The translations under genes were made by a program, and so were the position numbers. 34,074 nucleotides of DNA from JANXVV01 sp038230975 (GTDB lineage Bacteria > Planctomycetota > Phycisphaerae > Tepidisphaerales > Tepidisphaeraceae), in contig JBBRMF010000021.1 of assembly GCA_038230975.1 (NCBI GenBank), positions 1-34,074 on the forward strand, written 5' to 3'. Positions 24,383 through 33,446 of this stretch are shown one piece after another (position 1 is the first letter of the stretch; every line of letters begins with the position of its first letter). Under the pieces are notes generated by a model. It saw only the letters and a program-made list of their open reading frames with translations. It had not been told where the DNA came from and ran no database searches.

Positions 24383-24500
24383 GCTACGGAGTGGCGTCAG
24401 GAGATCGTGGCCCGCCAACGCACGACCTGCGTTCATGAACTGAAGATGATGTGGTAGAGGCGGTTGATGTATGGGTGGGACATATTCCCTGAGTGGAGGC
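24383..24500 (-). mobile_element. Relic of REP-associated transposase start, copy B
   Basis: On the minus strand ATG 24483 opens MSHPYINRLYHIIFSS and stops at 24433, which is a good match to the N-terminus of REP-associated tyrosine (Y1, IS200-like) transposases. After the stop the DNA runs, without the rest of the gene, into a REP-like palindrome (CAGCTACGGAGTGGCGTCAG on the plus strand, 24381–24400). Copy A has the same 16-codon length and the same junction, implying that an internally deleted, non-autonomous element was copied. Confidence 0.65.
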
Positions 24501-24722
24501 CCAGCCTGCCGGAGGGCTTCAGCGAAGATCGGTTCTACGGCATTTTCGGCATCATTCGTTGAATGCCCCTATAGGTACTGTAATACCCATCCATCAATGC
24601 GACGCAGAAGCTTGGCGCGCCTCATTAAATATAACGAGGGTACACCAGCCAGCAAAAAGGGCGGTACTTGGAGATTAGAGCGTTTTTCAGGATGATGATC
24701 GTGTGAGCTGGCCGGGTGCCAC

Positions 24723-24841
24723 AGGTTGACGTACTCGCAGACCTGTGTTCTTGCGGCGATCGGGTGGCACGGGTCGCGGTACTCCGAAACCCGTGCGTGT
24801 TATTCACCGGAAAAAGCACAGGTCTGCGAGTACGCCGACCT
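24723..24841. repeat. Long inverted repeat with nested hairpin
   Basis: 25-nt arms at 24723–24747 and 24817–24841 differ at two positions; core TACTCGCAGACCTGTG and its complement. A second hairpin (CACGGGT…ACCCGTG) lies in the loop. The 17-mer CTGCGAGTACGCCGACC (24824–24840) recurs at 33874–33890. Confidence 0.8.
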
Positions 24842-24911
24842 ATGGAAACCTTAATCTTAAATGTGACGATGCATTAGAGGCACCAACAGGTATCGGTCGC
24901 CTTCGAGTGCC

Positions 24912-25472
24912 TTACTTTCCAACGCTTTCCAACGACTGGTAAGCAAACTTTTGTCCACCCACAGCGGCTTCGGCCATGAGACCGCCGCGCGTCGCGGTGA
25001 AGACGGCTACTCCGTCGGCGTACTTCGCGTTTTCAGAAGCGCCCGACTTCAAGGCCACCGCTGACACCTGAGCTGAAAATTCGAATTTGCTGGCTTTAAA
25101 CTTTTCCAGCGCATTCTTATTCTCAAAGGCGATAACTTCGGTGAACGACTGTCCACCAATCTGTGCGCCAATTGTCGCCTGTGAGATCTCGGCGTATCCA
25201 ATCTTCATACCCTGTTCAAAAACTTCGCCGTGACCGTACGCGCCACCGACGATTAGCCCGCCCTTGCCAGCAGTCGGGAAGACGGCGTACCCGTAGGCTC
25301 TATCCAGGAATCTTTTGAAAGCCGGATCCGTGCCATACAAACGGTCCAGCACCGACTGCGTATTATCCGCGAGTTTTTCCTTCCCCGCTTCAGTCCTCGG
25401 TGGTGACTGGCACCCCATCATCGCAGCGCCTATTGGAACCAAAATCGCCACCGTCATCATCAACTTCCGCAT
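24912..25472 (-). CDS. SYLF/Ysc84-domain lipoprotein
   Basis: 186 residues from ATG 25472, with GGAG 6 nt upstream. A signal peptide (MRKLMMTVAILVPIGAAMMG) ends at a lipobox-like cysteine (C21), so the protein is likely lipid-anchored outside the inner membrane. The rest matches the SYLF/Ysc84 domain: YGYAVFPTAGKGGLIVGGAYG, EISQATIGAQIGGQSFTEVI, and GVAVFTATRGGLMAEAAVGG. SYLF domains bind phosphoinositides in eukaryotes; the bacterial role is uncertain, with lipid binding suggested. Full family length with no defects. It is transcribed away from the arylsulfatase. Confidence 0.9.
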   Translation of the reverse strand: MRKLMMTVAILVPIGAAMMGCQSPPRTEAGKEKLADNTQSVLDRLYGTDPAFKRFLDRAYGYAVFPTAGKGGLIVGGAYGHGEVFEQGMKIGYAEISQATIGAQIGGQSFTEVIAFENKNALEKFKASKFEFSAQVSAVALKSGASENAKYADGVAVFTATRGGLMAEAAVGGQKFAYQSLESVGK

Positions 25473-25946
25473 AATAGTCTCCAGTACAGTCAAGGGTTGA
25501 ACTCTAAACACTAAACCAGTCCGCACGTTAAGACCTGTGCAGCGAATTCGTCAATACGGAAAATCGGAAATATATAAGGTGCCGCGAGCAGAAGTTTTAC
25601 ACGGTGGGTGTACCCGCCGATTATCCATGTCTCTCGACAGGAAAAACGAGAGATGAAAGAGATTTCGAGATGAAGGGCTGCCGCAAGTTATATTCAGTCC
25701 AGAATTTTATTTGTGACCGCCATTCACCTTTTGCGATCAACTCAATCCTTCGTTTCCATTGCTTCCCAAACCGACGACATAGTATAGTAGACTCGCAGCC
25801 TGCCGTTTCCGGTGCCTGCGGCGCGGACCCTCACAGGGGAATGGCCACCTGCGACTGGGCGTGGCGGCAATGGTATCGGAGCGTGACAAGCGCTCGATTA
25901 ATGGTTGAAAGCAACTTCCAAACGCGTTTCACCTTCTGAGGCACTT
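25473..25946. other. Divergent intergenic stretch
   Basis: Between the SYLF gene and the arylsulfatase. It must carry both promoters, but no confident -35/-10 was identified. An AT-rich patch (AAATCGGAAATATATAAGG, near 25560) is the most promoter-like part. Short open frames here lack recognisable content. Confidence 0.4.
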
Positions 25947-27602
25947 ATGACACTTCCGAAACTCGTGAACGTCGTATTGTTCATCGCGGTCTCATTCGTG
26001 TTTTCAGTCCGCGCTTCCGCCGCCGATCCACCCCCGACAATTTCTCAGTTACCGTTGACGGGTGCGTCCAAACCGAACGTCCTGATCATCCTTGCCGACG
26101 ACCTGGGGTTCTCGGATCTGGCATGCTATGGCGGCGAAATCGAGACACCCAACCTCGATGCATTGGCCAGTCACGGCTTGCGATTCACGCAGTTTTACAA
26201 CACGGCGCGATGCTGGCCATCTCGTGCGGCGCTGCTTACAGGCTACTACGCCCAAGCCGTGCGACGTGACTCCGTGCCCGGGATCAGGAGCGGCGTTGCA
26301 GGTACTCGGCCAGCCTGGGCACCGCTGCTTTCAGAGCTACTTAAGCCGTTGGGCTATCACTCATACCACTCGGGGAAATGGCATCTGGATGGTAAACCGC
26401 TGGAGAACGGGTTTGAGCACTCCTACAGCCTTGACGATCACGACCGATATTTCTCACCGCGTTCACACTTCGAAGACGGCAAGGCGTTGCCGCCCGTTGC
26501 CGCTGGCAGCGGTTATTACGCCACCACCGCCATTGCCGACCATGCCATCAAGGTGTTGAAGGAACACGCGGATCAATATCCGGGAGAACCGTTTTTCGAA
26601 TTCCTCGCATTCACTTCGCCGCATTTTCCACTACAAGCCCCAAGTGAGGATATCGCGCGCTATCGGGATCGCTATTTGAAAGGCTGGGATACCCTTCGCA
26701 ACGAGCGGTGGCAGCGAATGCACGCGATCGGCATCGGTGGTGCGTCCCTTTCCGCGGTGGAACGTGGACTGGGTCCACCCTGGGCATATCCCGACGCGAT
26801 CAAAAAGCTGGGCCCGAACGAAGTCAACCTTCCGCTTCCGTGGGACGAACTAAACGAGGCACAACGCGTTTTTCAGGCAAATAAAATGGCGGTTCACGCC
26901 GCCATGGTCAACCGCATGGACCGCGAGATTGGCCGCGTTCTCGTGCAACTTCGCGTGACAGGGGCGATGGACAATACGCTCATCCTATTCCTCTCCGATA
27001 ATGGTGCCAGCGCCGAAATGATGGTACGCGGAGACGGCCACAACCCGGTCGCCGAATGTGGCACCGGTGCAACCTTTCTCAGCCTGGGCCCCGGCTGGTC
27101 GACGATGGCTAACACTCCGTTCCGCCGCCATAAATCATGGGTACATGAGGGTGGCATTTCCACACCGTTGATCGCGCATTGGCCAAACGGGATCGCCGGT
27201 CGCGGTGAACTGCGTCACACCCCCGGGCATCTGATCGACATCGTACCCACGATTTTGGATCTGGCCGGAGGCAAGCGGGCGGAAGCCTGGCAAGGCCACC
27301 CCGTACCTCTTGCGCCGGGCAGGAGTCTGGTACCTCTACTTGCAAAAGATGGCCAGGCAATCCATGAATCGTTCTGGTGGTTGCATGTTGATAATCGTGC
27401 GCTTCGCGCTGGCAACTGGAAAATCGTCGCTGCGGGAAAAAACTCGCCTTGGGAACTTTACAATCTTGAGACGGACCGGAGTGAATCCCAAAATCTTGCA
27501 ACCGAGCACCCGGAAAAAGTCCGGGAACTGGCCGCGATGTGGGAGAAACAGAAGCTGGATTGCTTCGAACTCGCCCGCAAAGGCGCGCCCGAAGTACCGT
27601 GA
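25947..27602 (+). CDS. Secreted arylsulfatase
   Basis: 551 residues from ATG 25947, with TGAGG 5 nt upstream. A signal peptide is visible (MTLPKLVNVVLFIAVSFVFS…ASA). The sulfatase core starts with the metal site NVLIILADDLGFSD. The maturation motif is CWPSR (C89, for conversion to formylglycine), followed by LLTGYY. Further conserved parts are HSGKWHL, SDNGAS (metal site) and KSWVHEGGISTPLIAHWP. It hydrolyses sulfate esters, probably in the periplasm; planctomycetes use many of these on sulfated polysaccharides. No maturation enzyme gene is adjacent. It ends before a REP-like palindrome and a terminator-like hairpin. Confidence 0.95.
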   Translation: MTLPKLVNVVLFIAVSFVFSVRASAADPPPTISQLPLTGASKPNVLIILADDLGFSDLACYGGEIETPNLDALASHGLRFTQFYNTARCWPSRAALLTGYYAQAVRRDSVPGIRSGVAGTRPAWAPLLSELLKPLGYHSYHSGKWHLDGKPLENGFEHSYSLDDHDRYFSPRSHFEDGKALPPVAAGSGYYATTAIADHAIKVLKEHADQYPGEPFFEFLAFTSPHFPLQAPSEDIARYRDRYLKGWDTLRNERWQRMHAIGIGGASLSAVERGLGPPWAYPDAIKKLGPNEVNLPLPWDELNEAQRVFQANKMAVHAAMVNRMDREIGRVLVQLRVTGAMDNTLILFLSDNGASAEMMVRGDGHNPVAECGTGATFLSLGPGWSTMANTPFRRHKSWVHEGGISTPLIAHWPNGIAGRGELRHTPGHLIDIVPTILDLAGGKRAEAWQGHPVPLAPGRSLVPLLAKDGQAIHESFWWLHVDNRALRAGNWKIVAAGKNSPWELYNLETDRSESQNLATEHPEKVRELAAMWEKQKLDCFELARKGAPEVP

Positions 27603-27620
27603 GCCAGTACAAGAATTAGT

Positions 27621-27693
27621 CTGACGCCACTCCGTGGCTAAGCAGTAAAAAGGGGACGCTCGCCCATATCAGGGTCGAATCCTGTCCCCTTTT
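27621..27693. terminator. REP-like element plus terminator-like hairpin between convergent genes
   Basis: CTGACGCCACTCCGTGGCTA (27621–27640) matches the REP-like palindromes near 22743 and 24381. It is followed by a 10-bp perfect stem, AAAAGGGGAC (27648–27657) with GTCCCCTTTT (27684–27693), which ends in a T run and lies between the convergent arylsulfatase and GGDEF/EAL genes. The loop is 26 nt, longer than in a typical intrinsic terminator. Confidence 0.5.
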
Positions 27694-27736
27694 GGACATT
27701 TCATCGCAGAAACGATGTCGAGACCCATGTGTCGCA

Positions 27737-29665
27737 TTAGGCCGCGATTGCGAGAGGGGTTTGCGAACGAATATATTCCTCTGCCTTTGCCGCCTCCATC
27801 GGACGGCTGAAGTGAAAGCCTTGAGCGTGATCGCAATCCATAGCTTGTAACATGACCACTTGCTCGGGGGTCTCGATTCCTTCGGCGACCAACTGCAGGC
27901 CCAGGTTACGAGCCAGTGAAATGATGGCAAGGACAACCGCGGCATAGTCACGACGCTCGCTCAGATTCTGCACGAAGCTCCGGTCGATCTTCAGGCAATT
28001 GAGTGGGAACCGATGCAGGCAATTGAGCGCGGAGTAGCCCGTGCCAAAATCGTCCATGTGCAGATGAACGCCGCGCGTCCGAATCTCCTTCATGAGGCGC
28101 ACCGCGTTTTCGGCATCGCGGATCATCACGCTTTCAGTGATTTCCAGCGCGAGCGAGGAAGGTTGAATTCCGGTTTCCGCGATAATCTGATCGAGATCGC
28201 CAAGCAACCCAGGCGAAGATAACTGGCGGCCGGAAAGATTGACGCTCATCTTCAGATTTTTTTGTTCAGGAAATTGATTCGTCCACGTTCGCAACTGCTG
28301 GCAGGCTTCTTTTAGAACCCATTGCCCGATGGGAACAATCAGCCCCGTTTCTTCACAACATGGAATAAATTCCAGCGGAGGAACCAGGCCTCGGTGAGGG
28401 TGATTCCAGCGAACGAGGGCTTCAAATCCTTCCAGCCTCCCCGTGCTGAGGGAAACAATAGGCTGGTAGTGCAGCACCATTTCATTGCGTTCCAGGGCGT
28501 GACGCAAATCATTTTCAAGTTCAAGTCGCTTGATCACCGCTTCGTGCATCACTCGATCGAACAGGATGAACCGCGCTTTACCACCGGCTTTGGCGTGATA
28601 CATCGCGGTGTCCGCATCGCGCAAGGCATCCTCGGCCTTTTCGTAACCAGAATCGCTGGTCGTCACGCCGATGCTTGCGGAACTGTGAACTTCATGGCCG
28701 AGAAGCTGGTAAGGCTCGCCGAGGATTTTGAGTAGCCGATTTGCCACCACGGCGGCGTCGGCGGGTCGGGAAAGGCCATCGAGCAGGACAACAAATTCAT
28801 CGCCACCCAGCCGCCCTGCCCCCGATGCATTCGCACCCTCCGGGGCACTCAATGCGCCGGAGCTCGAGGCCGTATCCGTGTCTCGAAGGGCCAGATTCAG
28901 TCGCTTCCCGATCTCGATCAGCAGCGCATCCCCCACTTCATGGCCAAGGCTGTCGTTGACCAGCTTGAAACGGTCGAAATCGAGAAATAGAACTGCGAAA
29001 TGGTGATTCGGAATACGCTTAACACGTTGGATGGATTGATTGATGCGTTCATTCAGTAGCATCCGGTTGGGCAAACCGGTCAATCGGTCGTGAAGTGCCA
29101 GTCGAGAAAGCTCTGCGGTGCGAGCGTCCACCATCTGTTTAAGGTCATCCATCTTGAGCTTGGATTCGCGCTGTAGCGACCACTTTTCGCTGAGAGCGGT
29201 AGCCATCTGGATGACTTCAACGGCATCGAACGGCTTTTTGAGAATCAGCAGATTGTCCGTAATGCCGATATCTTTTTTGATTTCATCCCAGGAGTAGTCA
29301 GAGTAGGCGGTGCAAATCGCCACTTGCAGTTTCGGGTCGACCTTCCACATTTCACGAATGGTCTGCAATCCATCCCAACCAGGCGGCATGCGCATGTCGA
29401 CGAAGGCCATCGCATAAGGTTGCCCCGCGGCGAGCGCCTTGTTTACCATCGCCAAGGCGATTTCGCCTTGTTGTGCAAAACCCAACTCGAAGTTCAGTGG
29501 CACTGCGGTTTCAAGGGCCGCATCGTCGCCACCAAAAAGTGCGGCTTTGGCGCTTACGAGACTCTTCGACGGAGCGTCCGCAAAGCGACCGAGAATTTTG
29601 GTGAAGTCGGCGTGGATCGCTTCGTTGTCGTCGATGATCAGGATGCGTCTGTTGTCTCTCGTCAT
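27737..29665 (-). CDS. Receiver–GGDEF–EAL cyclic-di-GMP regulator
   Basis: A 642-residue cytoplasmic output protein. The receiver (1–150) has phospho-acceptor D90 (AFVDMRMPPGWDG) and K144 (LKKPFD), with an extra ~30-residue insertion after the first helix. The GGDEF domain has an intact GGDEF (287–291), and the EAL domain has E415-A-L, EITES, DDFGTGYSAL, KIDRSF and EGIET, so both synthesis and hydrolysis of c-di-GMP are possible. A 19-residue low-complexity insert (266–284) separates the RDTD I-site-like motif from RLGGDEF. ATG 29665 has GGAG 7 nt upstream and lies 12 nt after the kinase stop, so the kinase is the likely phosphodonor. Confidence 0.94.
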   Translation of the reverse strand: MTRDNRRILIIDDNEAIHADFTKILGRFADAPSKSLVSAKAALFGGDDAALETAVPLNFELGFAQQGEIALAMVNKALAAGQPYAMAFVDMRMPPGWDGLQTIREMWKVDPKLQVAICTAYSDYSWDEIKKDIGITDNLLILKKPFDAVEVIQMATALSEKWSLQRESKLKMDDLKQMVDARTAELSRLALHDRLTGLPNRMLLNERINQSIQRVKRIPNHHFAVLFLDFDRFKLVNDSLGHEVGDALLIEIGKRLNLALRDTDTASSSGALSAPEGANASGAGRLGGDEFVVLLDGLSRPADAAVVANRLLKILGEPYQLLGHEVHSSASIGVTTSDSGYEKAEDALRDADTAMYHAKAGGKARFILFDRVMHEAVIKRLELENDLRHALERNEMVLHYQPIVSLSTGRLEGFEALVRWNHPHRGLVPPLEFIPCCEETGLIVPIGQWVLKEACQQLRTWTNQFPEQKNLKMSVNLSGRQLSSPGLLGDLDQIIAETGIQPSSLALEITESVMIRDAENAVRLMKEIRTRGVHLHMDDFGTGYSALNCLHRFPLNCLKIDRSFVQNLSERRDYAAVVLAIISLARNLGLQLVAEGIETPEQVVMLQAMDCDHAQGFHFSRPMEAAKAEEYIRSQTPLAIAA

Positions 29666-29677
29666 TGGGGCACTCCG

Positions 29678-32176
29678 CTAGGCAGCTTCTCGATTGATGT
29701 GTCGTGATATTTTCGGTTCCACGTTCTCCGAAACCGAATGTGGAATCTCGAGGGTGAAGAGGGCACCCTTGCCGAGCCCTTCGCTTGCGACGTGAATCAT
29801 TCCGCCCATTTCACCGGCGGCGTTGGCAGCACTGTGCAGCCCGAAGCCATGGCCTTCTTTCCGCGTGGTAAAACCATGGGCAAAGATTTTCGCCAGGTTC
29901 TCCGGGGCGATGCCCATTCCATTGTCCCGAACCTGAAATAGTATGTTCGATGCGCGAGAATCAGCGCTCGCGTTGAGAGACAGGCTGATGACGATTGAGC
30001 GATCCGTCGTCCGTCCCTCACACACTGCATTCTTGGCGTTCGTGATCAAATTTACCAGGATTTGCAGGACTTTATGTTTATCAATCGACAATTCTCGAAT
30101 ATCGGCAAAATCGCATTTCACGCTCACTTGATGCCGCGCAAATGACTCGCGATGTATATCCAGAACCGTGTTAATGAGTTCAGACGGCTTGACGCGCTGC
30201 AACACCACGCCGCCTTTGGCGTGACTCTGCTGTGCGGTGATGATGTGTTTGATGTGTTCCAGACCGCGCGAGACTACTTCCAATTCGGGCTGGATCGATC
30301 CGTGTTCCGCCTCGAGACAGCCTGCAACTTCAATGAGGAACGCAGGCAAATGCCGACCGCGCGTGTCGCTGGTTAAATAGGTCGGCAGGTCACCGAGGTG
30401 ATCGCGGAGCATCTCAGCGGCCTTCTTGAGGTTGTTGACTTCAGACTTCCGAAGTTTTTCCCCGATCACCCCCGCTGAGACATTCACACTGTTGAGGATG
30501 TTACCGACGTTATGAAGCACCCCTGTGGCCACCTCCGCCATGCCGGCCTGGCGAGATGCGGTCAGCAGTCGATCGTGAAGCTCTTCCCGCTCCAATTCTG
30601 CGCGCTTCACATCCGAGATATCGCGCAACGATGCCACGTACAAAGGTGCGCCTTTCACGGCTGCGGCGGTGATGGCAATCTCGGCCGCAAATGTGTCGCC
30701 TGACGATCGCTTTCCCAGTACTTCGATTCGTTTCCCAAGGATAAACTCTCGCTGTGTCTGTGAAATCTCACCTGAACCCGAGGCAAGCAGAATCCCCATC
30801 GGATCGGTCTCAGACTGACTGCAAGCTGCAATCAGATCCCCAAGGGGCCGCGCGGTTGCTTGTTCGCGGTTCAATCCAAAAATCTGCTCGGCAGCTCGAT
30901 TGATATCCAGTGCCTTCCAGGAATGGTCCAGGGTGATGAAGCCATCGAGCGATGTCTCATGAATTGCCGTCATCTGGGCATTGGCGCGCTCCAGATCTGT
31001 GGTCATACTCTCGATGCGGACAAACTGGCGGCGAATGGATTGCGCAATTCGTGTTCCCATCGCCAGAAGAACGCCGCTGCCACCCAGGCTCATACCCAGT
31101 AGCATCGACCAGCTACGACTGAGTCCCTTTTCGACTTTTGCAGTCATCTCATCACGCCAGGCGATGTGCTGTCTTTCAAAACGGGAATATGCCGCGTTAT
31201 AATTTTCGGCTTGCACGGCCAAGCTGGCCCGCAGTTCCACTTTCTCTTGTTGCAGCGTTATACGGCGCAGGCAAAACGCATAAACTCCGTTTGCTCCCGG
31301 GCGGACGAAATGCTGGTCGTTGTCAATGAGGTACCCGTCACCAAATACGCTCTTTTCAAATTGTGTGATGGCTGCATCCAAGGCATCTGCCAGCGCTGAG
31401 TTGGTTGACCTTACATGTCCGATCGCTTCACGGAGCCTAATCAGTGAACTACAAAAGTGATTGTCTTTGAGATCCGCCAGGCGATCCGCTTCAGCCTCGG
31501 CCATCAGTTTCTCGGTGAACAGGGAAAGATTGTTCATCTCGACAGTTGTCTCAATCAACTGATCGCCGGGTGCGATCGAGGCGATGATTTGTTTTGCCAG
31601 ATCCGTGACGGCAGGCGCTGTCGTGGCGCGAAATTGACGAATTTTCTTCGCCACTTGTAAACGTTGTCGTCCTTCTTCACTACCAACCAGCGCGCGCAAC
31701 CGAATCAAATCGGCGTCGGCCTGTTTCTTTCGCTCCGTCACGGCAACCCGAATGGCAACCACCTCGTCCTGCCATTCCTTGCAGGCGATCCTCAGCGCAA
31801 CGATGGGCGATATCAGGCCACGCATTTCTAGTGTATTCGCCGCAACGTCGGATTCCTCATTCGCCTCGGCAAAAATCGCGACGGCCTTCTCAACGGACTC
31901 ATTTAAATCAGTGTGCCTGCCCGAGGCCGGCTGCATGGCAAGCAGATGATTCACGTCACCTTGCGCTTCTGCAAATCCCTGGCCAAGGGTGTCGACCAAT
32001 TGATCGGCCGCGTTTTCACTGCTGGCTAACTTACCGCGCTGTGCGTGAAGGTTTGAAAGAACGACTTGCACGATCCATAGCGTCCCGAGGCACATGCAAA
32101 TTCCCAGCAGTACCACTACCCAGACCAGGCGTGCGGACCTGGCGGACGAACCAATAAAAGTGCCTGATCTACTCAC
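29678..32176 (-). CDS. Membrane-bound PAS histidine kinase
   Basis: 832 residues from GTG 32176, overlapping the upstream gene's stop by 8 nt. One membrane helix lies at about 16–39. A long, mainly helical extracytoplasmic sensor follows, and a second helix is near 355–377. A PAS domain comes next (MTAIHETSLDGFITLDHSW…, about 400–520). The phospho-acceptor H555 is in GVLHNVGNILNSV, the HNVGN variant of the H box. The ATPase domain shows NLITNAKNAV, DNGMGI, and FTTRKEGHGFGLHSA. The operon context suggests it reads the substrate-binding protein outside and phosphorylates the receiver–GGDEF–EAL protein inside. Confidence 0.94.
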   Translation of the reverse strand: MSRSGTFIGSSARSARLVWVVVLLGICMCLGTLWIVQVVLSNLHAQRGKLASSENAADQLVDTLGQGFAEAQGDVNHLLAMQPASGRHTDLNESVEKAVAIFAEANEESDVAANTLEMRGLISPIVALRIACKEWQDEVVAIRVAVTERKKQADADLIRLRALVGSEEGRQRLQVAKKIRQFRATTAPAVTDLAKQIIASIAPGDQLIETTVEMNNLSLFTEKLMAEAEADRLADLKDNHFCSSLIRLREAIGHVRSTNSALADALDAAITQFEKSVFGDGYLIDNDQHFVRPGANGVYAFCLRRITLQQEKVELRASLAVQAENYNAAYSRFERQHIAWRDEMTAKVEKGLSRSWSMLLGMSLGGSGVLLAMGTRIAQSIRRQFVRIESMTTDLERANAQMTAIHETSLDGFITLDHSWKALDINRAAEQIFGLNREQATARPLGDLIAACSQSETDPMGILLASGSGEISQTQREFILGKRIEVLGKRSSGDTFAAEIAITAAAVKGAPLYVASLRDISDVKRAELEREELHDRLLTASRQAGMAEVATGVLHNVGNILNSVNVSAGVIGEKLRKSEVNNLKKAAEMLRDHLGDLPTYLTSDTRGRHLPAFLIEVAGCLEAEHGSIQPELEVVSRGLEHIKHIITAQQSHAKGGVVLQRVKPSELINTVLDIHRESFARHQVSVKCDFADIRELSIDKHKVLQILVNLITNAKNAVCEGRTTDRSIVISLSLNASADSRASNILFQVRDNGMGIAPENLAKIFAHGFTTRKEGHGFGLHSAANAAGEMGGMIHVASEGLGKGALFTLEIPHSVSENVEPKISRHINREAA

Positions 32177-33446
32177 GACGCCCCCCGTCGCGTTTCAGCT
32201 CATCCCAGGCAAAGGGTACCACCTTGCCGGCTCGAATAATCGTAGGCCAGACACGATGGCTCGCCTGATGCCGGGTCGACGATAGCTCCAATTTCTCTCC
32301 GAGACCCAGATCGACTTCACCCGCGGTTTCCAGTGCGGATATCACCGATTCCCGATGGATAGGGGATTTGCGTTTCTGAAGCGCGGCCAGCAGAAATCGC
32401 GTGCTGATATATCCTTCCATCGAGCCGAAGGTCAGCGTCAACTTCGGATTAAGTTGATGCATCGCCTCTCGATAATCGCGGGCGATCGGCAAACTTGATT
32501 CGTAGTGCGGCACGGTCTGAGTAACGATGACGCCTTCACCCTCGGCACCCAGATCTTTTGCCAGCGATTCCGACCCGACAAATGAGACGTTCAGAAAAAT
32601 CGACGTCAAGTCGCTGCGATGCGCCAGGCGGATGAACGCAGCGCAAGGAAGATAAGCGCCAACCATGATAACGGCTCGCGGAGGTGGATCGAGCAATACC
32701 AGGTCCGAGACCGCTTTCTCAACGGCTACGGTATTGCGTTCATAGCGCACATGCGTAATCCCCTCCTCATTCTTAAGCCCATGTGCTTTCAACGCCGTGA
32801 TACCGCCCGAAAACCCAGCGTCCCCGTACGCATCTCGTTGCGTGAAGAATGCAATCTCCTCCGGCTTGAGCTTGCCGTGCTCGACGAGCGCGGTAACCAT
32901 CGCGGCCGTCTCCTCCAAATAGCTGGCGCGATAGTTGAATACGTAATGATCCGGTGGGGTCTTTCGCAAAACGCCGGCACCCGTGAACGCGCCGTAAAAT
33001 GGCATTTTTGCCGCGGTTGCAATCGGAATCGCCGCGACGGCGTTCGGCGTTCCGACGTTGCCGATCACCGCAACGACACTTGTATCTTCAACCAACGACC
33101 GCATGTTCGTGACCGTTTTTTCCGGTTCGTAGCGGTCGTCCAGGGCACGAAGACGGAAGGTCGCTCCCGAAATACCTCCGCTGCGATTGACACCTGCGAG
33201 TGCCGCAAGCACACCGTCGCGCATGTTAGAGCCAAGATCCACTGCAGGTCCGGATAACGCCGTCGACATGCCAAACGTCACCGATGGAAGACCGGCTGCG
33301 GGGGCATCAACCAATTCCGATGTTTTCTGAAGTTGGCCGAAGGTTGGCGTGGCGATCAAGACTTGAAACAATGAGACGTGAATGGCGAGCCTGCATCGCC
33401 CATATAGCCGTCGAGCATTCCGGGTCCAATAAATGCGTGTAATCAC
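32169..33446 (-). CDS. Periplasmic substrate-binding protein (branched-chain amino-acid type)
   Basis: 425 residues from GTG 33446, with a strong AGGAGG 8 nt upstream. A signal peptide is likely (long basic start, then hydrophobic HVSLFQVLIATPTFG). The mature part fits the Peripla_BP_6/LivJ-like fold: TFGMSTALSGPAVDLG, GVLAALAGVNRSGGI, LRALDDRYEPEKTV, VVAVIGNVGTPNAVA, and EIAFFTQRDAYGDAG. No ABC permease or ATPase gene is present. It is the first gene of an operon with a histidine kinase (8-nt overlap), so it probably senses a small ligand rather than transporting it. The ligand is unknown. Confidence 0.92.
   Translation of the reverse strand: MITRIYWTRNARRLYGRCRLAIHVSLFQVLIATPTFGQLQKTSELVDAPAAGLPSVTFGMSTALSGPAVDLGSNMRDGVLAALAGVNRSGGISGATFRLRALDDRYEPEKTVTNMRSLVEDTSVVAVIGNVGTPNAVAAIPIATAAKMPFYGAFTGAGVLRKTPPDHYVFNYRASYLEETAAMVTALVEHGKLKPEEIAFFTQRDAYGDAGFSGGITALKAHGLKNEEGITHVRYERNTVAVEKAVSDLVLLDPPPRAVIMVGAYLPCAAFIRLAHRSDLTSIFLNVSFVGSESLAKDLGAEGEGVIVTQTVPHYESSLPIARDYREAMHQLNPKLTLTFGSMEGYISTRFLLAALQKRKSPIHRESVISALETAGEVDLGLGEKLELSSTRHQASHRVWPTIIRAGKVVPFAWDELKRDGGRRE

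Larger units (their letters stand above)
24236..24911. other. Gene-free, repeat-rich stretch
   Basis: No gene is supported. It holds transposase-start relic copy B and the long inverted repeat at 24723–24841, listed separately. Short open frames here match nothing recognised. Confidence 0.6.

Noticed and set aside
27648..27693. tRNA-like piece (acceptor-like stem with GGTCGAATCC)
   Set aside because: Only about 46 nt, with no D-arm or anticodon arm. The T-loop lacks its first T. A hairpin or terminator explains it better.
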